Shown piece by piece: positions 37,410 through 45,336 of a stretch of 64,000 nt of DNA. Location of the stretch: positions 372,001 through 436,000 of the forward strand of contig DAOMOK010000004.1 in assembly GCA_035444285.1 (NCBI GenBank). Direction: 5' to 3'. The DNA comes from CAADGU01 sp035444285. GTDB taxonomy: Bacteria > Chloroflexota > Anaerolineae > Promineifilales > Promineifilaceae. The position numbers and the translations under genes were made by a program. Below the pieces are notes generated by a model, which saw only the letters and a list, made by a program, of their open reading frames with translations, did no database searches and was not told the origin of the DNA. Position 1 is the first letter of the stretch; every line of letters starts with the position of its first letter.

Positions 37410-40082
37410 TCAGTTTTTCCACACGGCGCACCGCTTGTCAATGGCTGATACATTGGTGACGTTACGCTGGTTGGTTCCATCGCTGTTGGCGACAAAGATG
37501 TCGTTAATGCCAGGGCCAATCGGCTTGCGATACAAAATCATACTGCCGTCCTGGGAAAAACGAGGTTCAAAGGCGGTGGGGATGATCTGGTTGTAGCTGC
37601 CATTGAGGAATGCCTGATGCACTGTATCCCCTACGACAAAGAGGAAATTGTTGCTTGTTGGCGACCAACGAATCCCTTCAGGCCGGTCAATGGCCCCTTG
37701 ATACACAAAAATGGTATCGGTAGCCCCGGCGGCGCGTAAGGAGATGGAATAGGTATTATCTGCCACCTGATTGGTGATCACTTCCATCTGCCCATTGGGC
37801 GCGGCGCAGACGGTGACGCCGCCAGCGATGATGCCGCAGAACGGCCCAAAATAGAGGTTGTACGTTTGCCCGGCGATGGTGCTGGCGGGACTATTGCACG
37901 TATCGCTGGCCATCGTGCCCAGTTCAACGGGGGATGTCCAGGTGGGATCGGTGGTCAGCAGGGTGTTGCCGGAACTGTAGAGGATGCGGCCAACGGTGCC
38001 AGGGTTGGCCGGAGCGGAACTTTCAGTAGTGGGCACGGCCGTGCCGCCCGGTGTGGGTGTGGCCGATGAGGGCGTAGGCGTAGGGCCGCCGGGTGACAAC
38101 GTTGTCGCCGTTAGATCATCCAGATAAATGACGCCCTGCCCGATGAAGGCATTGTCTTTGTCATCCAACACAAAACCACGGAAGGAGATGGGGTAATTCA
38201 CATCGGGGTCATTGCCGCCGCTGATGACCGTCCAGGGCCAGCTCTGGCTGGTGTCAATATAGCCGGTCATCTGCCGCCAGCCGGTGTGCGTGACGCGGCC
38301 AAACGGTACCTGCCAGGTCTGCCCACCGGCATCCCGAATCCAGGCATTGAGAAAATGGCCGCTGCCATCGCCATAGACCCACAGTTGCAGCGCCGTGGGG
38401 CTGCCGCTGATGGCATTGTTCTGCATGAAAACGACGTAATCGTTGTCCGGCGTATCGAAATGATATTCCAGTTTGCCGGAGGCGGCGCCGCTGCGCGCCT
38501 GCGCGGTAGAGCGAGTAAAACTGCCATTGGCTTCATTGCCGCGCACCCACAGGCCAAAGCTTTCAAACCCCATGGGCAGCCCTTCACCGCTGCTGGCGTT
38601 GCCGGTGGGGTTAGAGGAGCCGCCGGAACTGCTGGTGGCGGCAGTGGGCGGTACGGCCGTTGGCGACGCCGCCGGCGCGGTCGCTTGAACCGCCTGCGAG
38701 GCTGTTGGCGTGTTTGTTGGCGTTGCCGATGACGTGACTGTTTCTGTCGGGTTAACGGTTGGTGTTTCGGTAGGTGTATGGCTGGGCGTAGGCGTAGCGC
38801 TTAGCGCCGCTTCCAGTGTGGCTAATGCAGATAGTACCTCATCAAAAGGGGTTTCGGTGGGTGGAGCAAATGTTGCTGTAAGGGTTGGAGCTTCGGTGGC
38901 AACGGCTACGGACATGGGGGTGATGGTCGGTGTGGGCGGCGTCAGAAGCGCCTGACGCAATGGCCCGGCAGCAAACGCTCCCCCGGCAAAGACGGCCAGC
39001 AGCAGGACAATGAGAGCGGGAATGAGCCAGGACGGCCGTTTCTTAACGGCTGGCGGTGGGGGGGCTACGGCCGTTTCACTGACCGGGCTGGCAATCTGGG
39101 TGGCGGGAATGGGGGTGTGGCGAATCAGTTTTTCACGGGTGAGCAGTTGGGCATCTGTGCCTGGTTGAGTGCCGACCCAGGTTCCCAGGGCGTCCACCTG
39201 GTCGGCGGCCCTTTCGGCCACCAGGGCTTCATCCAGCGCGTGTAGCAGTTCGGCGGCGGTCTGGTAACGGTATTGGGCGTCTTTTTCCAGACATTTTTGC
39301 AGCACCAGCCAGGTGGTGTAGGTGATATCCGGTCGGATTTCGGTGATGGGGCGGGGTGGGGTGTTCAGGTGTTGGTTGAGGACGGCCCAGGGGGTGTCGC
39401 CGTCAAAGAGGCGGCGGCCCGAAAACAGTTCATAGAAGATGACGCCCAGGGAGTAGATGTCGGAACGGCCGTCAACGTGGCTGGAGGTGGCCTGCTCTGG
39501 AGACATATAGGTGGGCGTGCCTACCAGGGCATGGGTGCGGGTTAGCCCCGGCTTGTCTTGCACCTGGGCAATACCCAGGTCGGTGAGAACCGGCGTGCCA
39601 TCTTCGCGCAGCAAAATGTTGCTGGGTTTAATGTCCCGGTGGACAACACCGGCCCTGTGGGCTACATCCAGCGCCTCGGCGACCTGGTGCACAATGCCAA
39701 TGGCGGTGGTGGTGTCCAGAAGTTTGCCGACTTTGGCAAGTTCCACCAGTTTATCTTGTAACGTGCCGCCAGGGATGTACTCCATAGCGATATAGTAGTG
39801 ACCATCGTCGGTGACATCGGTGGTGTAAATTTGCACAATGTGGTGATGGCGCAGGCGGGCCACCGTTTTGGCCTCGCGTTGAAAGCGCCGTACAAAATCA
39901 GGGTCACTGCCGAGGGTGGGGAAAAGCACTTTGATGGCAGCGGGTCGTTCTAACCAGGCGTCGTTTGCCAGAAATACATCTGCCATGCCACCACGTTGAA
40001 TGTGCTTTTCAATAACGTAATGTCCAATTTGTTTGCCAATCCAGCTTTCTGGGTCAATCATCAACTTTTTCTCCGCCAACAC
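37410..40082 (-). CDS. Transmembrane Ser/Thr protein kinase with extracytoplasmic sensor region
   Basis: 890 residues (an ATG seven codons inside is an alternative start). The kinase domain (about 20-285) has the glycine loop IQRGGMADVFLAND, lysine in AAIKVLF, catalytic loop VVHRDIKPSNILL (about 148-160), TDLGIA (DFG position reads DLG) and GTPTYMSPEQ. One membrane segment (WLIPALIVLLLAVFAGGAFAA, about 350-370) leads to a T/P-rich linker of about 120 residues. Outside, a carbohydrate-binding-like beta domain (GFESFGLWVRGNEANGSF... VIYLDDLTATTL) and a TolB/beta-propeller-like end (DGSMILYRKPIGPGINDIFVANSDGTNQRNVT) follow. It likely senses wall or extracellular ligands. Confidence 0.88.
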   Translation of the reverse strand: MLAEKKLMIDPESWIGKQIGHYVIEKHIQRGGMADVFLANDAWLERPAAIKVLFPTLGSDPDFVRRFQREAKTVARLRHHHIVQIYTTDVTDDGHYYIAMEYIPGGTLQDKLVELAKVGKLLDTTTAIGIVHQVAEALDVAHRAGVVHRDIKPSNILLREDGTPVLTDLGIAQVQDKPGLTRTHALVGTPTYMSPEQATSSHVDGRSDIYSLGVIFYELFSGRRLFDGDTPWAVLNQHLNTPPRPITEIRPDITYTTWLVLQKCLEKDAQYRYQTAAELLHALDEALVAERAADQVDALGTWVGTQPGTDAQLLTREKLIRHTPIPATQIASPVSETAVAPPPPAVKKRPSWLIPALIVLLLAVFAGGAFAAGPLRQALLTPPTPTITPMSVAVATEAPTLTATFAPPTETPFDEVLSALATLEAALSATPTPSHTPTETPTVNPTETVTSSATPTNTPTASQAVQATAPAASPTAVPPTAATSSSGGSSNPTGNASSGEGLPMGFESFGLWVRGNEANGSFTRSTAQARSGAASGKLEYHFDTPDNDYVVFMQNNAISGSPTALQLWVYGDGSGHFLNAWIRDAGGQTWQVPFGRVTHTGWRQMTGYIDTSQSWPWTVISGGNDPDVNYPISFRGFVLDDKDNAFIGQGVIYLDDLTATTLSPGGPTPTPSSATPTPGGTAVPTTESSAPANPGTVGRILYSSGNTLLTTDPTWTSPVELGTMASDTCNSPASTIAGQTYNLYFGPFCGIIAGGVTVCAAPNGQMEVITNQVADNTYSISLRAAGATDTIFVYQGAIDRPEGIRWSPTSNNFLFVVGDTVHQAFLNGSYNQIIPTAFEPRFSQDGSMILYRKPIGPGINDIFVANSDGTNQRNVTNVSAIDKRCAVWKN

Positions 40083-40223
40083 CTATCGCTTGAAGGGGTA
40101 GCTAACTGGTTTCACTGAGCGGCATTATAGTCCATTTTATCCTGGCTGACACGGAAAGAGTGTGTTAAAGTGTTCAGGCATCCAGGTGTTTATGCTACTT
40201 AAATATCTGGATCGTACACGACA

Positions 40224-41102
40224 ATGGTTACAATTTTCCTGTTTTTCAATTTTGCGTTGATGATCGCAATCCCGATAGGAGTGGGTTGGTTGGTTGCCCG
40301 ACGCCTGCGAATTGGTTGGCACTATTTTGCAGTAGGGATGGGGGGATTTGTGCTGTCGCAGGTGTTTCACATCCCGTTCAACTGGTTGGTGCTGCAACGG
40401 TGGGTGCTGCTGCCGACGGATGTATCCATCACCATTAACTTACTCATTCTCTCCATCTTTCTCGGTTTATCGGCCGGAGTCTTTGAAGAGGTGACGCGCT
40501 GGGCTATTTACCGCTCTGGCATTAAGGACGCCCGCACCTGGGGCAAAGGGATGATGTATGGCGCGGGCTGGGGCGGCATTGAAGCGATCTTGTTAGGGGG
40601 CATCGGTTTGCTGAATTTTGCCATTTTGTTGGGAATGCAGCAGGGTCACTTTCAGGGCATGATCCCCGCCGGGCAAGCAGAGTTGGTAACATTGCAAATT
40701 GAGGCGATGTTTGGCCTGCCCTGGTATATGACTTTGTTAGGAGCGATTGAGCGGGTGTTTGCCATTTGTCTGCACCTGGCGCTGTCGGTGATGGTGCTGC
40801 AATGTTTTGTGCGACGGAATGGGTGGTGGTTAATGGCGGCGATTTTGTGGCACGCAACGGTGAATGCAACGGCCGTTTTTACCATTCGTTACACCGCTCC
40901 GCTCATTGGTAACAATCAGGCCGGTTTATTGACCGAAGCCGTCATCGCTGTCTTTGCATTAGTTAGTCTGGCTATTATCTTCTGGCTGCGGACTCCAGAG
41001 CCAGGGCCGCCTGTAATTGAGCCATTACCACTGCCGCCCTCAGTGCTGCCATTCGACCACACCATATCAGCAGAGACTCTGGAAAAAAGTAAGTATTCGT
41101 AA
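40224..41102 (+). CDS. YhfC-family intramembrane protease-like protein
   Basis: 292 residues, divergent from the kinase gene. Seven or more hydrophobic segments are visible, beginning with VTIFLFFNFALMIAIPIGVGWLVA. GVFEEVTRWAIYR (about 85-97) is the EExxR-like motif of YhfC/CPBP-type glutamic intramembrane proteases, with the later histidines in AICLHLALSVM and LWHATVNATAVF completing a CPBP-like set. Substrates are unknown; relatives act in maturation or immunity to peptides. The stop codon TAA (TCG TAA GG) is part of a duplicated target site of a 94-nt mobile element that follows. Confidence 0.82.
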   Translation: MVTIFLFFNFALMIAIPIGVGWLVARRLRIGWHYFAVGMGGFVLSQVFHIPFNWLVLQRWVLLPTDVSITINLLILSIFLGLSAGVFEEVTRWAIYRSGIKDARTWGKGMMYGAGWGGIEAILLGGIGLLNFAILLGMQQGHFQGMIPAGQAELVTLQIEAMFGLPWYMTLLGAIERVFAICLHLALSVMVLQCFVRRNGWWLMAAILWHATVNATAVFTIRYTAPLIGNNQAGLLTEAVIAVFALVSLAIIFWLRTPEPGPPVIEPLPLPPSVLPFDHTISAETLEKSKYS

Positions 41103-41104
41103 GG

Positions 41105-41198
41105 GTAACCGTTCAGACCTGACAGGTTTTTAACTCGTTCAACTTGAAGCTTTGCAGGCCAAAAGCCTGTCAGGTTTCCAGAGGGGCTGAACGCTTAC
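41105..41198. mobile_element. 94-nt MITE-like element, copy A
   Basis: Terminal inverted repeats GTAACCGTTCAG and CTGAACGCTTAC (11 of 12 paired) bound 94 nt containing the AGACCTGACAGGTTTT palindrome arm. It is flanked by the perfect 8-bp direct repeat TCGTAAGG at 41097-41104 and 41199-41206, the expected footprint of target duplication. The left repeat contains the yhfC stop. An inverted copy is at 45220-45313. There is no coding capacity, so a transposase must act in trans. Confidence 0.85.
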
Positions 41199-41206
41199 TC
41201 GTAAGG

Positions 41207-41300
41207 GTAGTCCGATGCAGCCTGAGCCTGTCGAAGGCGAAACCGGGCTTCGACAGGCTCAGGCCTCGTGGGGCTGTGTCGTTACAAAAAATCGGACTAC
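41207..41300. repeat. 94-nt fold-back element with GAGCCTGTCGAAG hairpin
   Basis: Outer arms GTAGTCCGAT (41207-41216) and ATCGGACTAC (41291-41300) enclose the perfect 16-bp hairpin CCTGAGCCTGTCGAAG / CTTCGACAGGCTCAGG (41221-41236, 41248-41263). The inner sequence is a palindrome I know as common in many environmental bacterial genomes. It is directly adjacent to copy A of the MITE-like element. Confidence 0.7.
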
Positions 41301-41308
41301 TGGCGAGA

Positions 41309-42682
41309 CTAATCCTTGTCTCCATCTTTAGGTGGTGGTGGTGGTGGCGATCCACCAGGCTTGATAGCCTTCAAAATGTCGTACCAGAAGGAGGACCCCT
41401 GCGATACTGCCAGCCAGGTGAACATTAAACCCAAAATCATTGTTGCCCAACCAGAGGCGGTATCGGGTAAGGGGCCGCGCCACCAGGGCAAGGGCAGGTT
41501 AAGTCCCTCCAGATTTTGCAGAACGTCGGAAATTAACTGCATTTGTACGCGGATCTCAGCCAGGCTGGCTTCATCGTCAGATGGAGTGGCAGCGTCTGGT
41601 GGGAATTGATTTAAGAAATCTTCCACTTGCGACATTTGCACCGGTTGCACCAGGAAGGCACGGGCGATAGCGATGGTATCACCACCTACTGTCAACGTTA
41701 CAATGAGGGAGATAAGGATAACCCACCGCCGCACCCGCCGGCCAAACAGATCACCGGCATTTTTCATGGCATCATCATACCAGGCTTCAATGCGGGCGCG
41801 CGCCTGGTTAACATCAGAGACGCCATAATTGAGTGCATTCTCCAATGCCTTGCGCGCTTTACTCCCTTCCGGTAATTGCTGAATACCGGCCTGAATGCGT
41901 TTGAGCTGCGTTTCTGGTGAACCCATAAGCAAGTCGAGTGCGGCTAACAAGGCTGAGCGTAAGTCGCTCACTTTCCGGACATCTGGAAAAGATTGGACAA
42001 AATTTGATAGTTGCGTGCGCAATTCTGTGTCGTTGTCAATTTCCAGCAGTTTCCCAATTCTTTGTCGGGTCGCTTTGTCCAGAGGAAATTGCGCCAGGAT
42101 GCGGTTCAAATGGGCGTGGGCGGTCGTTATCAGCAGTTGATTGTCCTCTGACTGGCCGGGTGTTATCAGCGATTCCAGCGTACCAAGCAAGGCGGCACGG
42201 AAATTAGCGAACGTTTCTTCATCCGGTAAAGTACGAATGATCTCGCGGATTTGCGCAAGTAGCTCTTCATCATTGTTGAACTCAAGTAGTTTTTCAATCT
42301 TTTCCCGGTTTGCAGGGTCCAGCGCAACCTTGTCTAAAATTTGATTGAGGGCCAGATGCACGGCCGTGACCAGATATTGGTTGTCCTGAGGTTGCAGCAG
42401 TTCTAGTATGGAGAGGGAAAACGTACTCTTAGGGATCTGCTCTACATCTCGTTCTCTTGTCCAGAGCCTTTTGCCTAACGGTTTTAGCGTTTGTATCAGC
42501 CCCAGGTTCATAAATTCGTGGCTTTTTTCGCCCATGAGGTCTGTCAACACTTCTGCCAGTGCTTTGGCGCGCAGATCAAACGATATTTTGACGATCTGGG
42601 TTGTGGCGTTGACAACCAGCCCCAGCGCATAATAAATGAGAATAAGACCGAGGCCAACACTGATAACGGTTGAGAGAGACAT
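41309..42682 (-). CDS. Membrane protein with duplicated helical domain, unknown function
   Basis: 457 residues. An N-terminal hydrophobic segment (VISVGLGLILIYYALGLVVNA), a central one (WVILISLIVTLTVGGDTIAIA, about 320) and a C-terminal one (WATMILGLMFTWLAVSQG) suggest three membrane passes. Between the first two lie two tandem copies of a unit of about 80 residues: LLQPQDNQYLVTAVHLALNQ...DKVALDPANREKIEKLLEFNND and TPGQSEDNQLLITTAHAHLN...AQFPLDKATRQRIGKLLEIDND, each ending in FR-ALLxxLExLI / LRSALLAALDLLM. The protein ends in a proline- and acid-rich tail. I do not recognise a named family or function. Confidence 0.75.
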   Translation of the reverse strand: MSLSTVISVGLGLILIYYALGLVVNATTQIVKISFDLRAKALAEVLTDLMGEKSHEFMNLGLIQTLKPLGKRLWTRERDVEQIPKSTFSLSILELLQPQDNQYLVTAVHLALNQILDKVALDPANREKIEKLLEFNNDEELLAQIREIIRTLPDEETFANFRAALLGTLESLITPGQSEDNQLLITTAHAHLNRILAQFPLDKATRQRIGKLLEIDNDTELRTQLSNFVQSFPDVRKVSDLRSALLAALDLLMGSPETQLKRIQAGIQQLPEGSKARKALENALNYGVSDVNQARARIEAWYDDAMKNAGDLFGRRVRRWVILISLIVTLTVGGDTIAIARAFLVQPVQMSQVEDFLNQFPPDAATPSDDEASLAEIRVQMQLISDVLQNLEGLNLPLPWWRGPLPDTASGWATMILGLMFTWLAVSQGSSFWYDILKAIKPGGSPPPPPPKDGDKD

Positions 42683-42695
42683 GGGGAACCTCCTG

Positions 42696-42728
42696 CGGAA
42701 TTATGAATTATGAATTATGAATTATGAA
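42696..42728. repeat. Tandem AATTATG heptamer array
   Basis: Four head-to-tail copies of GAATTATG-like units lie just upstream of the membrane protein start on the minus strand. A related CTAATTCATAATT word is at 19573-19588. Confidence 0.7.
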
Positions 42729-42881
42729 GGATGAGGGATGAGTTGTTGGCTGCATCCTATAGAGTACATTTGGCGTATCGGGAATTCCTGAGAAGCTGGA
42801 TGGCAAGCAGTTAAAGGCCACCAACCATTAGCAACGATTTCCCGCAGTTTAACAGAGTGCCCAAATGCCGACAAACAATTG

Positions 42882-42910
42882 TTGTTACTCGTGCCATTCC
42901 TGTGTACAAT
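42882..42910 (+). promoter_or_regulatory. Predicted promoter of the tRNA-Leu gene
   Basis: TTGTTA (42882-42887) and TACAAT (42905-42910) with an optimal 17-nt spacer, about 84 nt upstream of the tRNA. The stretch 42729-42881 contains nothing else I can name. Confidence 0.55.
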
Positions 42911-42932
42911 CCGTTGTTAGCACCGGAAAACG

Positions 42933-42988
42933 TAAGTCGTGAACCGTAAACCGAAGTCCGATTACAGATAACCGATTACGGATTACGA
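42933..42988. repeat. CCGTAAACC/CGATTACGG word array in the tRNA leader
   Basis: CGTAAGTCGTGAACCGTAAACC words followed by CCGATTACAGATAACCGATTACGGATTACG. It lies between the tRNA promoter and the mature 5' end, so it would be transcribed and removed with the leader. Confidence 0.65.
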
Positions 42989-42993
42989 AACAA

Positions 42994-43076
42994 GGGGTGG
43001 TGGCGAAATGGCAGACGCGACGGACTTAAAATCCGTTGGAGGCGACTCCGTGTGGGTTCGAGTCCCACCCGCCCTA
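42994..43076 (+). tRNA. tRNA-Leu (anticodon TAA)
   Basis: Acceptor GGGGTGG pairs with CCGCCCT (with two wobble pairs), followed by discriminator A. Anticodon stem ACGGA/TCCGT carries loop CTTAAAA, anticodon TAA. The long variable arm (GGAG-GCGA-CTCC) makes it class II, and the T arm GTGGG-TTCGAGT-CCCAC is perfect. CCA is not encoded. A rho-independent terminator follows directly. It decodes UUA/UUG. Confidence 0.95.
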
Positions 43077-43080
43077 TAGT

Positions 43081-43108
43081 AAAAATGGCCCACATGGGCC
43101 ATTTTTTG
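43081..43108 (+). terminator. Rho-independent terminator of tRNA-Leu
   Basis: AAAAATGGCCCA / TGGGCCATTTTT hairpin with loop CA, ending in a T-run, 5 nt after the tRNA. Confidence 0.85.
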
Positions 43109-43163
43109 TTGATGAGGCGATGGGGTGACTTTCTTTGGCCTCTTTGTCCCTTTGAATTGAAAA

Positions 43164-44615
43164 ATGGACGTGGAAAAAGCTGTAGCTGAACAGTGCCAGG
43201 CGTTTCTGCCGTCGGAGGCTCCTCTGGTGGTGGGGGTATCCGGTGGGCCGGATTCATTGGCGTTGCTGCATATGCTGGCGCGCGTGGTGGGGCCGGCGCG
43301 GTTGGTAGCGGCGCATCTGCATCATGGCTTGCGTGCCGAGGCGGATGAGGAACTGCGGCTGGTGATGATGACGGCCGTCACCTGGAATATCCCCATTGTG
43401 GTTGCCAGGGTAGACGTGCCCGCGCTGGCCCAAACCAACGGCTGGTCAATTGAAGAAGCGGCGCGCCATGCACGATACCGGTTTCTGGCGGAAACGGCCG
43501 TACAAGAAAATACCGATTTTGTGGCCGTGGCCCACCACGCCGATGATCAGGCAGAAACGGTGCTGCTGCATCTGATTCGCGGCAGTGGGTTGGCCGGGCT
43601 GCGGGGGATGCTGCCCGCAGCGCCTGTGCCGGGTGCGCCGCAGTTGACGTTGTTACGGCCGTTGCTCGCCATTTCCCGCCGTGACATTGAAGCCTACTGC
43701 ACTGTCCACCGGCTTCAGCCCGTGCAAGACCAGACTAACCGCGATGTGACCTTTTTGCGTAACCGCATCCGACATGAACTGCTGCCGCTGCTGGCGCAGT
43801 ACAATCCCCAGATTAGCGCCCATTTGCAACAGTTAGCGGCACTTACCGCCGCCGATTATGCCTTGATTGAGGAGTGGTTTCAGCCATTCTGGCAGTCGGT
43901 GTTTGTGGAACAGGGGGAGGGCTGGCTGACATTGGCGCGGGCGCGCTGGCAGGAACTGCCGCTCAGCCACCGGCGTTTGGCGCTGCGCCGGGCCATGTTG
44001 GCGCTACGGCCGTCACAGACCGACATCAGCTTCCAGGTGGTGGAACTGGCGCGGGAACTGCTGGAAAAGGGCGTTACCGGTTCGCAAATGGATTTGCCCG
44101 GCAGGTTGACGCTGCGTCTGGACTATGAGCGCATTTTGTTTACCGATGGTGAGGCGGATGCACCAACCCCCTTTGGCCCGCAGTTGCGGACGGCTGAAGC
44201 CGTCCAACTCCTGATTCCCGGTCAGATGGCGTTGGGGGGTGGTTGGTGGCTATATGCGCAGGAGTTTAAGGGGGACACGGCCCGAAGCGGCTTCGGGTTG
44301 GCCGTTATTCCCCAGAACAGCGATCCCTGGGTGGCGTTTGTAGACGTGGGCGAACGGGAAACGCTAACAGTACGACCACGCCTGCCCGGTGAACGGTTCC
44401 AGCCATTGGGGATGCACGGCCGTCATGCCACCGTTAAAGAAGCGATGATAAACCGGAAGATCGGGCAGGAGGTACGGCCGTTGTGGCCCATTGTGGCCCA
44501 TGAAGCCCATCTGGTGTGGCTGGTGGGGCATCAGGTGGACGAGCGGGTAAGGGTGACGGCCGTGTCCCGTCGCATTATCCGTCTCACCTGCCGCCGGGTT
44601 ATAGCAACCTTCTGA
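43164..44615 (+). CDS. tilS: tRNA(Ile)-lysidine synthase
   Basis: 483 residues. VVGVSGGPDSLALLHML (about 22-38) is the PP-loop ATP site. AAHLHHGLRAEADEE and VAVAHHADDQAETVLLHLIRGSGLAGLRGM (about 118-147) are TilS signatures, with NRDVTFLRNRIRHELLPLL following. The C-terminal domain includes RPRLPGERFQPLGMHGRH (TilS-C). It converts cytidine 34 of the CAU-anticodon tRNA-Ile to lysidine, an essential modification. TARSGFGLAV (about 372-381) is encoded by a 29-nt hairpin shared with the methyltransferase gene at 24399. It lies 56 nt after the tRNA terminator. Confidence 0.93.
   Translation: MDVEKAVAEQCQAFLPSEAPLVVGVSGGPDSLALLHMLARVVGPARLVAAHLHHGLRAEADEELRLVMMTAVTWNIPIVVARVDVPALAQTNGWSIEEAARHARYRFLAETAVQENTDFVAVAHHADDQAETVLLHLIRGSGLAGLRGMLPAAPVPGAPQLTLLRPLLAISRRDIEAYCTVHRLQPVQDQTNRDVTFLRNRIRHELLPLLAQYNPQISAHLQQLAALTAADYALIEEWFQPFWQSVFVEQGEGWLTLARARWQELPLSHRRLALRRAMLALRPSQTDISFQVVELARELLEKGVTGSQMDLPGRLTLRLDYERILFTDGEADAPTPFGPQLRTAEAVQLLIPGQMALGGGWWLYAQEFKGDTARSGFGLAVIPQNSDPWVAFVDVGERETLTVRPRLPGERFQPLGMHGRHATVKEAMINRKIGQEVRPLWPIVAHEAHLVWLVGHQVDERVRVTAVSRRIIRLTCRRVIATF
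44277..44305. repeat. 29-nt in-frame hairpin, copy B (in tilS)
   Basis: ACGGCC, then CGAAGCGGCTTCG, then GGTTGGCCGT. Differs from the copy at 24399 at two positions (C/G changes) and is read in the same frame. Sits in the linker before the TilS C-terminal domain. Confidence 0.7.
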
Positions 44616-44638
44616 AAACCTTCTACCCCAGATAACAG

Positions 44639-44666
44639 TTGACTGTATGCCATTTGTGCATACAAT
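44639..44666 (+). promoter_or_regulatory. Promoter and operator of the second brnT-brnA pair
   Basis: TTGACT (44639-44644) and TACAAT (44661-44666) with a 16-nt spacer. The inverted repeat TGTATGC...GCATACA (44644-44650, 44658-44664) fills the space between the boxes, the expected position for an autorepressor. The predicted start site falls at or next to the ATG at 44673, with no ribosome binding site, so the transcript may be leaderless. Confidence 0.6.
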
Positions 44667-44672
44667 TCCCGC

Positions 44673-44948
44673 ATGAGTTACGAATGGGATCCAGGCAAGG
44701 CAGAAATAAATCGGCTGAAACATGGTGTCCATTTCGCTGATGCGGTGGCTGTGCTGGAAGATGAGCATATGCTGTGGCAGGAGGACATTGGAAACTATGA
44801 CGAAGACCGGTTTGTAGCCATTGGGGTGGATCACTTGGGACAAATTCTTACCGTTGTGTTCACATTTCGCGGAGATAGCATCCGCTTAATTTCAGCGAGA
44901 AACGCAACGAAAAATGAACAAAGGGCCTATGAACGATCAAGAAGCTGA
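44673..44948 (+). CDS. brnT: BrnT-family ribonuclease toxin
   Basis: 91 residues. YEWDPGKAEINRLKHGVHFADAVAVLEDEH is a canonical BrnT start (WDxxKxxxNxxKHGVxFxxA), followed by DEDRFVAIGVDHLGQILTVVFTFRGDSIRLISARNATKNEQRAYE with the terminal RxISAR and RxxYE signature. It is a RelE-fold RNase inhibiting translation until bound by BrnA. Compared with the pair at 4798 it is the typical form. The gene follows tilS by 57 nt but has its own promoter with a palindromic operator. Confidence 0.92.
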   Translation: MSYEWDPGKAEINRLKHGVHFADAVAVLEDEHMLWQEDIGNYDEDRFVAIGVDHLGQILTVVFTFRGDSIRLISARNATKNEQRAYERSRS

Positions 44949-45210
44949 TATGAGAGAGGAATATGATTTTAGCAGTGCCAGACGAGGGCCGATTGTGCCA
45001 ACTGCGCCAAATAAAACCCGTATTACCATCCGCATTGATACCGATGTGCTCAACTGGTTTCGTGAACAGATCAACGAACAAGGTGGCGGCAGTTATCAGA
45101 CCTTGATGAACCAGGCTTTGCGCGAGTTTATAGAGAACCAGGACAAGGACTGGGAAACGATCATGCGCCGGGTGGTGCGGGAAGAATTGCAACTGGCAAA
45201 GATAAGTTAG
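44914..45210 (+). CDS. brnA: BrnA-family antitoxin
   Basis: 98 residues from the first ATG, which overlaps brnT by 35 nt; ATGs at 44929 and 44950 are alternatives. MREEYDFSSARRGPIVPTAPNKTRITIRIDTDVLNWFREQINEQGGGSYQTLMNQALREFIE is the standard BrnA sequence: an N-terminal toxin-binding segment (YDFSxARRGP) followed by the ribbon-helix-helix domain. It neutralises BrnT and represses the pair. Its stop codon lies in the 20-bp target duplication of a 94-nt mobile element. Confidence 0.92.
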   Translation: MNKGPMNDQEADMREEYDFSSARRGPIVPTAPNKTRITIRIDTDVLNWFREQINEQGGGSYQTLMNQALREFIENQDKDWETIMRRVVREELQLAKIS

Positions 45211-45219
45211 TAGAGTACC

Positions 45220-45313
45220 GTAAGCGTTCAGCCCTCCCTGGAGACCTGACAGGTTTTGGCCTGCAACGCCTCAAGTTGAACGAGTAAAAAACCTGTCAGG
45301 TCTGAACGGTTAC
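45220..45313. mobile_element. 94-nt MITE-like element, copy B (inverted)
   Basis: Same length and about nine tenths the same sequence as 41105-41198, in inverse orientation, with ends GTAAGCGTTCAG and CTGAACGGTTAC. A perfect 20-bp direct repeat flanks it (45200-45219 and 45314-45333), which includes the brnA stop codon. The long perfect duplication suggests recent insertion. Confidence 0.87.
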
Positions 45314-45336
45314 AGATAAGTTAGTAGAGTACCCGC

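Noticed and set aside
41097..45333. Composite transposon bounded by the two 94-nt elements
   Set aside because: They are inverted and each has its own flanking duplication, so they most likely inserted separately; the DNA between holds housekeeping genes such as tRNA-Leu and tilS.
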